Positions 6,193 to 10,105 of a DNA stretch of 10,105 bases are shown piece by piece. The notes under the pieces are model-generated. The model saw only the letters and a program-made list of their open reading frames with translations. It was not told the DNA's origin and did no database searches. Origin of the DNA: an uncultured Oscillospiraceae bacterium (GTDB lineage Bacteria > Bacillota > Clostridia > Oscillospirales > Oscillospiraceae); contig CANQZF010000043.1 of the NCBI GenBank assembly GCA_947628265.1, forward strand, positions 1 to 10,105, read 5' to 3'. Numbering within the stretch: the first letter of the stretch is position 1; each line of letters starts with the position of its first letter. Both the position numbers and the translations under genes were made by a program.

Positions 6193-6223
6193 TTTTTCGC
6201 AAGGACATGCGCCTTGCGAAAAA
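6193..6223 (-). repeat. Hairpin 2 of the tail-gene leader
   Basis: TTTTTCGCAAGG (6193-6204) and CCTTGCGAAAAA (6212-6223) are perfect 12-base inverted repeats with a seven-base loop (ACATGCG on the plus strand). Neither strand has a U-tract after the stem, so it is not a terminator. It more likely acts as an RNA structural or mRNA-stability element. Confidence 0.8.
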
Positions 6224-6231
6224 TCCCTTTT

Positions 6232-6282
6232 GCTGAAATTCGTGTGCGGAGGGGCTTTCGGCCCCCGTGCGCAAATTTCAGC
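6232..6282 (-). repeat. Hairpin 3 of the tail-gene leader
   Basis: The outer stem is GCTGAAATT (6232-6240) with AATTTCAGC (6274-6282). After an imperfect middle, an inner stem GGGGC/GCCCC closes on TTTCG (plus strand), which is CGAAA in the minus-strand RNA. It is a long interrupted hairpin of 51 bases without a U-tract. Confidence 0.7.
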
Positions 6283-6286
6283 GGGA

Positions 6287-6326
6287 GGGCGGCTGGGCAG
6301 AAATTATAATTTCTCCCCAGCCGCCC
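6287..6326 (-). repeat. Hairpin 4: near-perfect 40-base palindrome
   Basis: GGGCGGCTGGG (6287-6297) pairs with CCCAGCCGCCC (6316-6326). One C-C mismatch separates this from a perfect 16-base palindrome, AGAAATTATAATTTCT (6299-6314). There is essentially no loop, so in DNA it could act as a cruciform or as a dyad for a dimeric protein. It contains TATAAT on both strands, but no matching -35 box is apparent. Confidence 0.8.
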
Positions 6327-6341
6327 GAACGGCCTCCCATC

Positions 6342-6377
6342 TAAAATTTGCCGGGTGTTCGGCCCCGGCAAATTTTA
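6342..6377 (-). terminator. Hairpin 5: candidate bidirectional terminator at the end of the preceding gene
   Basis: TAAAATTTGCCGGG (6342-6355) and CCCGGCAAATTTTA (6364-6377) form a perfect 14-base stem with an eight-base loop. It overlaps the TAA stop of the 239-residue gene. The A-rich then T-rich flanks of the GC core give a short terminator-like arrangement on both strands, though the U run is only four. It could give partial termination or protect the upstream mRNA 3' end. Confidence 0.55.
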
Positions 6378-7094
6378 ACTTGGAATCCAGGACATATCTT
6401 TCTTGCTGACTTTCTTGGCGTCCACACAACCGCTGTACACACCCTGCAGGGTGAAGCAGAAGGATTTATGCTTCTGCACCTGCGCGATACAGTCCATAAA
6501 AACGCCGATAGGTAAAGTCCACACATCGTCCCAGCGATATTTAAATTCCGGACAGTTGACGGCGGCCAGGATCAGGGACTTTAGGAAAGACTTATAGGGC
6601 ATCGCCGCCTGCTTCCTGATCTCGTCCCTGTCGTCCTCTACCATGACCTCCCGCGTCATATCATCAAAGCCCACGTCCTCATTTTTCTTGAAGCCGTGAA
6701 CAGCCCGCAGATGTCCGGTCATGAGCACGTAGGCGGCCCTGTCAATGACCGCTCCGTCTTTGTTTTTCAGCACCACCATGTTTCTGGCGGGGTCCAGCAT
6801 GGGGGTGAAGCTCGTCAAATCCAGATCGCCAAACAGGATGGAGGCGTCACGCTCCGCGATGGCCTTAAAAGTCATCAGGAAAAGGTCGTACTCGTCCACC
6901 TTCTCCCAATAGACGTGCATAGCGTCCCATATCTCCACCTTCCTGTCTGCCGGCGTGGCACAAATCGCCCTCACCAGGGAGAAATACTTCTCCTCCCCGT
7001 AGGCGCGTATCTCGTCCAGCGTCGGCTGACAGATGGAAATTTTAGGAGTCACCTGTAACGGGATTCCCCTGAAAACAGCAAGCTCGTCACCCAA
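6375..7094 (-). CDS. Unrecognised virion or tail-assembly protein
   Basis: A 239-residue protein. The start is TTG 7094, overlapping the upstream gene's end by eight bases; GGAGG (7104-7108) sits nine bases upstream, and no ATG is available nearby. The N-terminus GDELAVFRGIPLQVTPKISICQPTLDEIRAYGEEKYFSLV (2-41) looks like a short beta segment followed by helix. The rest is mixed alpha/beta: EIWDAMHVYWEKVDEYDLFLMTFKAIAERDASILFGDLDLTSF (54-96), DDMTREVMVEDDRDEIRKQ (144-162), and a helical Trp-rich C-terminus ending in DMSWIPS. No catalytic motif, signal peptide or membrane segment is seen. Placement between a tail-terminator candidate and the tube gene argues for a role in tail assembly, perhaps as a chaperone. 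I do not recognise the family. The stop codon lies in a 14-base-stem hairpin. Confidence 0.75.
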   Translation of the reverse strand: MGDELAVFRGIPLQVTPKISICQPTLDEIRAYGEEKYFSLVRAICATPADRKVEIWDAMHVYWEKVDEYDLFLMTFKAIAERDASILFGDLDLTSFTPMLDPARNMVVLKNKDGAVIDRAAYVLMTGHLRAVHGFKKNEDVGFDDMTREVMVEDDRDEIRKQAAMPYKSFLKSLILAAVNCPEFKYRWDDVWTLPIGVFMDCIAQVQKHKSFCFTLQGVYSGCVDAKKVSKKDMSWIPS

Positions 7095-7587
7095 TCCGGT
7101 CCGCCTCCATGTTCCGCTCGCAGGTGGTATAAGCGATTTCCCACCCCGAATAGCCGTCCACAAATTGCACCTCGTCGGCGCTCAGGAGCCGGATGCCCCC
7201 GTAACCAAACAAAGTGTCCGACCAGTTGTTCACAAGCCTGTCCACGCGGTCCGCCAGCAGATCGGCCCGTGATCCCTGCAAAAGGTCCATCTGATCCTCA
7301 TTGCAGATGATATACACCGTCAAATCTACCCGCTTGATTACGTTGGAGTCCGCGTAGGCCACATGCCCGCGCATGGAGATAAAATTGCCGTCCACGCTGG
7401 TGGTGCCGGGGACATAGAAGTGCTTTTTGACCCTCTTGCCGGCGGGACTTTTGCTCCCCGTGCTGAAATGCTCAAACGCGGCCACATTATTCCCCGTATT
7501 CATCAAAAGATCGACGAGCTCCTGATCTTCCAGGAAAGCCTTTCTCAAGGTCTCCTTCTCGTCCACAAAGGTCAGAAAATGTGCCAT
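7087..7587 (-). CDS. Putative tail terminator / tail completion protein
   Basis: A 166-residue protein starting at ATG 7587, chosen because AGGAGG (7596-7601) lies eight bases upstream. An upstream in-frame TTG (7611) would place the start inside the previous gene. The N-terminal helix contains FVDEKETLRKAFLEDQELVDLLMNTG (7-32). A beta-rich middle has VDLTVYIICNEDQMDLLQGSRADLLADRVDRLVNNW (87-122), a pattern typical of tail-terminator and neck proteins, where a strand with exposed polar ends leads to a helix that packs in a hexameric ring. The end (GGIRLLSADEVQFVDGYSGWEIAYTTCER) is a beta hairpin like those of the same fold. Synteny after a head-closure candidate and upstream of the tube gene supports the call. 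The evidence is structural style and position, not a diagnostic motif. Confidence 0.6.
   Translation of the reverse strand: MAHFLTFVDEKETLRKAFLEDQELVDLLMNTGNNVAAFEHFSTGSKSPAGKRVKKHFYVPGTTSVDGNFISMRGHVAYADSNVIKRVDLTVYIICNEDQMDLLQGSRADLLADRVDRLVNNWSDTLFGYGGIRLLSADEVQFVDGYSGWEIAYTTCERNMEADRIG
7104..7108 (-). promoter_or_regulatory. Ribosome binding site deciding a TTG start
   Basis: GGAGG on the minus strand lies nine bases before TTG 7094. It is within the last codons of the upstream gene and supports a coupled, non-ATG start for the 239-residue protein. Confidence 0.6.
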
Positions 7588-7595
7588 ATCCTCCG

Positions 7596-7601
7596 CCTCC
7601 T
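7596..7601 (-). promoter_or_regulatory. Ribosome binding site deciding the start at 7587
   Basis: A perfect AGGAGG, eight bases before ATG 7587, begins in the last bases of the upstream TGA stop (7603-7601). It favours this ATG over the TTG at 7611. Confidence 0.75.
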
Positions 7602-8650
7602 CACCAGCCAACGATTTGTATTTCCAAAGACGCTTCCGCGTCCCATTCCTCTACGGCGGCGCGTACTGTCACGGTTTTCCCCACGTTTTTCGTGTCCTCC
7701 GCGGCGGCCAGCGTGATAACGCCGTCCTCTACGCCCGTCACCTCCGCCGCGCCGTCCGCCAGGTCATAGGAGAGCGTATAAGCGGGCAAAGCCTCTGTCT
7801 CCCCGCTGGGAGTCAGCTCTACCCGAATTTTCTTTGTCTCGCCCACAGTCAACAGCCGGTCCCCGTCCAGGTCCACAAGGGCGACAGTGCCGCCCTGCCC
7901 CCGGCCAGGTTCTCCGCCCTGTTCACGCCTGAAGAAATCGGCGACCATCTCCTCCCGGTTGTCCGTTGCCTCGTTAAATTGCGTCTCGATCACCGACCAC
8001 TGGATCAGCCCGTCAGCAAAAGCCTCCTCCCCGGCGGCATAGCTCACCGGGTCTACCCGCGTCACACGGAACACAGAGGGCTGTGCCCGGTTCTTGTCCA
8101 TGATGAACCGGAATTGGTTATCGAGCATGATCGTCTCCTCGTTATAAGGGAGATAGACAAGATGCTGGTCGTCGCCCACGGTCATCTGCGTCTTGTTCTC
8201 CTCACCGGTGCCGTATTGGGTGGAGTTTTCGCTGACCACGGGGTATTCCACCACCTTCCCCGTCACCGGGGACAGGAAGCGGATGTTGTGGCGGCACTTC
8301 CAGATGAACGCCTTTTCATAGATCCGGTTGTTGCCCGGTATCCCGGCCACCAGCCACCAGCCGCCCTCAAACCGCACATACTGCCCGCAGTGGAGCGTCC
8401 CGATGGGGCAGAGGATCTGCCGGTCGTCGGCGCTATTGAAGGTGTCCGCCGTGCGGGACTGGACGATGGCCCTGAGCTTTTGGGGCTTTGCGTCGATCCG
8501 CTTGTCATAGAGCAGAACGTCCATCCCCAGCGCCGTGTCCAGCTGCTCCAGGAAGCCCTCCTGCCCGTAGGCGAAAAACTCATCGTCCTCATATCCGCTG
8601 TTGAAAAGCGGCCTTGTCATCCGGTACCATTTTTTCGATTCCTCCGACAT
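7601..8650 (-). CDS. Putative head-closure/neck protein with C-terminal Ig-like domain
   Basis: A 349-residue protein starting at ATG 8650, with AAGGAGG five bases upstream. Residues 1-240 form a beta-rich body: EQLDTALGMDVLLYDKRID, AIVQSRTADTFNSADDRQILCPIGTLHCGQYVRFEGGWWLVAGIPG (61-106), and WKCRHNIRFLSP. This pattern of a surface 'make/write a property' sheet is seen in phage stopper or head-closure proteins. After a Gly/Arg-rich linker (EQGGEPGRGQGG, 243-254) a separate domain (about 255-349) reads VALVDLDGDRLLTVGETKKIRVELTPSG...YTLSYDLADGAAEVTGVEDGVITLAAAED...KTVTVRAAVEE...LEIQIVG. That is the alternating pattern of a bacterial Ig-like (BIG2-type) fold. Such decorations on virion proteins are thought to bind carbohydrates or host surfaces. 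The gene sits between a connector candidate and a tail-terminator candidate. The Ig-like call is fairly good; the neck role is inferred from order. Confidence 0.62.
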   Translation of the reverse strand: MSEESKKWYRMTRPLFNSGYEDDEFFAYGQEGFLEQLDTALGMDVLLYDKRIDAKPQKLRAIVQSRTADTFNSADDRQILCPIGTLHCGQYVRFEGGWWLVAGIPGNNRIYEKAFIWKCRHNIRFLSPVTGKVVEYPVVSENSTQYGTGEENKTQMTVGDDQHLVYLPYNEETIMLDNQFRFIMDKNRAQPSVFRVTRVDPVSYAAGEEAFADGLIQWSVIETQFNEATDNREEMVADFFRREQGGEPGRGQGGTVALVDLDGDRLLTVGETKKIRVELTPSGETEALPAYTLSYDLADGAAEVTGVEDGVITLAAAEDTKNVGKTVTVRAAVEEWDAEASLEIQIVGW

Positions 8651-8660
8651 AGCCGCCTCC

Positions 8661-9065
8661 TTATCCGTAGGCGGGATCCTTCAGCCGGTGGAGCAGTACT
8701 TCCACCAACCCGATCTGGTCGTTAAGCTCCTGCTTCGTCACCCGCTTGGTGGCATCCTGCCCCGTCAGCTGGATATCCTTCCCGTAGATGCCGTTCAAAG
8801 CCATCACACGGGAAAGCTCCCGCTGGAGGTAACTGACATACATCATCTGCGCCAGCACCCGCACGGTAATGTCTTTCAACGCCCCACCGAACTCCCGCGT
8901 CTCGCGGTCATACCCCAGGTCGTCCCCCAGGTTCAGCTCATAGTCCGCCACAGCCGTAGAAAGCCATTCCTCCTCCAGTGCCTCCGGGATATCAAACTTC
9001 GTCAAAGGCATGGAGTGGAATTTCTGTTCAACGTCCGCAAAAGTGGTTTTCTTCTCTTCCGCCAT
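8661..9065 (-). CDS. Putative head-tail connector (adaptor) protein
   Basis: A 134-residue, almost wholly helical acidic protein ending in TAA ten bases before the next start. ATG 9065 is preferred: it gives an ordinary MAEEKK N-terminus, with GGTGAGG upstream at a short spacing. A GTG at 9074 with AAAGGG five bases upstream is a real alternative. Helical segments include PEALEEEWLSTAVADYELNLG (27-47), GGALKDITVRVLAQMMYVSYLQRELSRVMAL (60-90) and TKQELNDQIGLVEVLLHRLKD (109-129). This all-helical small protein just after the capsid region fits connector proteins of the SPP1 gp15/HK97 gp6 type, which form a ring below the portal. The match is by size, fold style and position only. Confidence 0.55.
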   Translation of the reverse strand: MAEEKKTTFADVEQKFHSMPLTKFDIPEALEEEWLSTAVADYELNLGDDLGYDRETREFGGALKDITVRVLAQMMYVSYLQRELSRVMALNGIYGKDIQLTGQDATKRVTKQELNDQIGLVEVLLHRLKDPAYG

Positions 9066-9090
9066 CGTCCTCACCCATGCCCTTTCACGG

Positions 9091-9558
9091 TCAGATCGCG
9101 GCGGTATCCGCCAGCTTGCGCAGAGCCTCAACCTTCCAGTTCTCGGCGTTTTCGCCGCCGGCCTTAAAGGCCAGCTCCACCAGCATCCGCTTCTCGGCGT
9201 CGGTTTTCACCATCTCCGCAAGCTTCTTGGTGAACTCCGTCTTGGTCTTCACCGCCAGCAGTGCCTTGACGCTCTTCTCGTCCAGCATCGTGGGGGCGGG
9301 GACCTCCACGTTCTCCAGATTAAAAAGCTCCTTGCGCTTGGTCTCGTCCACGATCTGAATACGGGCATGGTTTCCCATGCCGTCTGTGCCGGTGAACATG
9401 GGATTCCCGCTTTGAATCTGAGCCGTAACCTCCTCTTCCGTCAGCAGGGGAAAATTACGGGCGTTGCCCTGGATATAAATGTCCCCCTGCCCGGCCAGAC
9501 GCTTGAAGCTCAGAGGCCAGGAGCAGAGATTGTTGACCAGCACGTTATTTGTCGCCAT
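9091..9558 (-). CDS. Small virion-associated protein following the capsid gene
   Basis: A 155-residue protein starting at ATG 9558 (AAAGGAG 11 bases upstream, with a T-rich spacer). The N-terminal half (residues 1-75) looks beta-rich: NNLCSWPLSFKRLAGQGDIYIQGNARNFPLLTEEEVTAQIQSGNPMFTGTDGMGNHARIQI. The C-terminal half is helical and Lys/Glu/Ala rich (EKSVKALLAVKTKTEFTKKLAEMVKTDAEKRMLVELAFKAGG). Codon use is highly biased, as in the capsid and tail-tube genes, suggesting an abundant virion product. Position immediately after the capsid gene suggests a capsid decoration or head-completion protein. I do not recognise a named family, so this role is inference. A hairpin (9589-9612) lies in its leader. 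Confidence 0.7.
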   Translation of the reverse strand: MATNNVLVNNLCSWPLSFKRLAGQGDIYIQGNARNFPLLTEEEVTAQIQSGNPMFTGTDGMGNHARIQIVDETKRKELFNLENVEVPAPTMLDEKSVKALLAVKTKTEFTKKLAEMVKTDAEKRMLVELAFKAGGENAENWKVEALRKLADTAAI

Positions 9559-9588
9559 AAAAAGAAAATCTCCTTTATTATTGAGATG

Positions 9589-9612
9589 GGGAGAGGCTTT
9601 CGCGCCTCTCCC
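9589..9612 (-). repeat. Hairpin in the leader of the post-capsid gene
   Basis: GGGAGAGGC (9589-9597) pairs perfectly with GCCTCTCCC (9604-9612) around six bases (GCGAAA in the minus-strand RNA). The minus strand downstream is not T-rich immediately after the stem, so strong termination is not expected. It lies about 30 bases before the start codon at 9558. Its top resembles the apex of hairpin 3 of the tail-gene leader. Confidence 0.7.
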
Positions 9613-9700
9613 ACTATTTCCCAGCTATTGGGTATAAAAAATGCCGATATCTACTTAAAAGCAGACACCGCGCGGCGAGGATTTTCGTGTCAGGCAAGGA

Positions 9701-9743
9701 AAGCGGCACAGAGAATACTTTGTGTATTGTCAAGCCGCTTGAC
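9701..9743 (-). repeat. Overlapping inverted repeats with mutually exclusive pairings
   Basis: GTCAAG (9729-9734) and CTTGAC (9738-9743) form a small local hairpin. AAGCGGC (9701-9707) is fully complementary to GCCGCTT (9734-9740), and this longer pairing encloses AATAC/GTATT (9714-9718 and 9724-9728). The two structures share bases and cannot form together. It lies in the capsid gene's 3' region. Function is unknown. Confidence 0.5.
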
Positions 9744-9778
9744 GAAGCATGGCGCGAAAAGGCCGGCGCGATATGGCG

Positions 9779-10105
9779 TTACGCGATTTGGGGAGCCTCA
9801 AAGTTCAGGTCGGAGATCAGGCCGATCTGATCCTCCATGCCCTCGGCCACACCGGCGCCGAACTCCATATCGAAGCGGGTCATATGCTGACGGGTCACAA
9901 CATCGTCACCGGTCATAGAGGTGAGGCCGCCGCGCAGGAAGGTCTGAAGCGGGGAGATGACGCCACGGGGCAGGAACCACATGAAGCCCTCCGGCATATA
10001 GAGGGCATAGTCGGTGCCCTCCTTATTGAGGTGCGTCCAGTTGATGGCGTTGGGAAGCTCGGTGACAACAGCGCCGTTGTACCGGCCCAGGATGCCGTTG
10101 CGCAT
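9779..10105 (-). CDS. Major capsid protein, C-terminal fragment (runs off the right edge)
   Basis: The 108 visible residues end in TAA at 9779-9781; the ATG at the window edge is probably internal. The segment GRYNGAVVTELPNAINW (7-23) followed by YALYMPEGFMWFLPRGVISPLQTFLRGGLTSMTGDDVVTRQHMTRFDMEFGAGVAEGMEDQIGLISDLNF has the usual order of the C-terminal (axial) domain of an HK97-type capsid protein. In that order a surface strand with a Leu-Pro turn is followed by a beta segment and the final domain that reports on the assembled lattice. Codon use is strongly biased, as expected for an abundant protein. It begins the downstream series of connector, neck and tail genes, which fits. The N-terminal part, scaffold and portal genes should lie to the right. 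Confidence 0.65.
   Translation of the reverse strand: MRNGILGRYNGAVVTELPNAINWTHLNKEGTDYALYMPEGFMWFLPRGVISPLQTFLRGGLTSMTGDDVVTRQHMTRFDMEFGAGVAEGMEDQIGLISDLNFEAPQIA

Larger units (their letters stand above)
6102..6374 (-). other. Structured noncoding gap upstream of the major tail protein gene
   Basis: This 273-base gap holds five consecutive inverted repeats (listed separately), covering most of its length, plus the AAGGAAG binding site of the tail gene at its end. An 88-codon open frame (TTG 6371 to stop at 6105) spans it, but its product is a basic, low-complexity sequence forced by the palindromes. I therefore treat the region as noncoding. No clear promoter is seen. Confidence 0.65.
9559..9778 (-). 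other. Structured gap between capsid-like gene and the next virion gene
   Basis: This 220-base gap has no gene of useful length. It contains a nine-base-stem hairpin near the downstream gene (9589-9612). It also has an inverted-repeat cluster (9701-9743) in which two pairings compete, and a repeated GGCGCG (9751 and 9765) near the capsid gene's stop. A TTGACA hexamer occurs on the minus strand (9733-9728) but without a -10 box at normal spacing. I see no confident promoter. Confidence 0.6.

Noticed and set aside
5220..6236. A 338-codon open frame on the plus strand rich in Gly, Leu and His
   Set aside because: It is the mirror of the major tail protein gene's biased codons; the low-complexity sequence and synteny of the minus-strand gene argue against it.
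6299..6314. TATAAT inside the 16-base palindrome as a -10 box
   Set aside because: No -35 box resembling TTGACA is found at normal spacing on either strand; the hexamer follows from the palindrome.
6105..6371. An 88-codon minus-strand frame filling the gap before the tail gene
   Set aside because: It starts with TTG inside the previous gene, lacks a good binding site, and its basic composition follows from the stacked palindromes.
6141..6377. CRISPR array, retron or diversity-generating element in the hairpin region
   Set aside because: The hairpins differ from one another in sequence and length, with no regular repeat-spacer pattern. No reverse transcriptase or Cas gene is in the window.
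7616..8725. A 369-codon open frame on the plus strand
   Set aside because: It is antisense to the 349-residue neck candidate, has no ribosome binding site of note and no recognisable protein character.
9705..9733. TTGACA hexamer on the minus strand as a promoter -35 box
   Set aside because: At 17-base spacing the -10 position reads TGTGCC, far from TATAAT, and the hexamer is part of an inverted repeat.

Overview
The window is a late structural module of a tailed bacteriophage (free phage or prophage). Every supported gene lies on the minus strand, so the module reads from right to left. Purine-rich AGGAGG-type ribosome binding sites, frequent TTG/GTG starts and a GC-rich, C/G-ending codon bias suggest a phage of a GC-rich Firmicute, probably a gut Clostridia/Oscillospiraceae-type host. 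That host call is an inference from style, not from a database match.

Layout in transcription order. At the right edge is the C-terminal part of a major capsid-like protein (9779-10105). A 220-base structured gap follows. Next come a small virion protein (9091-9558), a helical head-tail connector candidate (8661-9065), a head-closure/neck candidate with a C-terminal Ig-like domain (7601-8650), a tail-terminator/completion candidate (7087-7587) and an unrecognised 239-residue protein (6375-7094). A 273-base gap with five consecutive inverted repeats precedes the major tail (tube) protein gene (5310-6101). No sheath-like gene is seen between terminator and tube, which favours a siphovirus-type tail.

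Downstream of the tube gene the order is less usual. A small zinc-ribbon protein (4988-5308) is followed by three enzyme genes: a RuvC-like nuclease (4406-4930), a ClpP-like serine protease with an intact catalytic triad (3759-4409) and a PhoH-like P-loop ATPase (3015-3749). The first two overlap by ATGA and the third follows 9 bases later. Tail genes then resume: a probable tail-assembly chaperone (2379-3008), an overlapping tail-component candidate (1880-2392), and the N-terminal ~598 residues of a coiled-coil tape measure protein that runs off the left edge (1-1796).

The most notable points are the enzyme cassette embedded in the tail operon; the array of five hairpins just upstream of the tube gene, two of which have loops complementary over six bases; and possible mutually exclusive RNA pairings after the capsid gene. 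No tRNA, rRNA, CRISPR array, insertion sequence, integrase or attachment site is visible. No gene-free stretch exceeds 300 bases; the two longest gaps are described as features.
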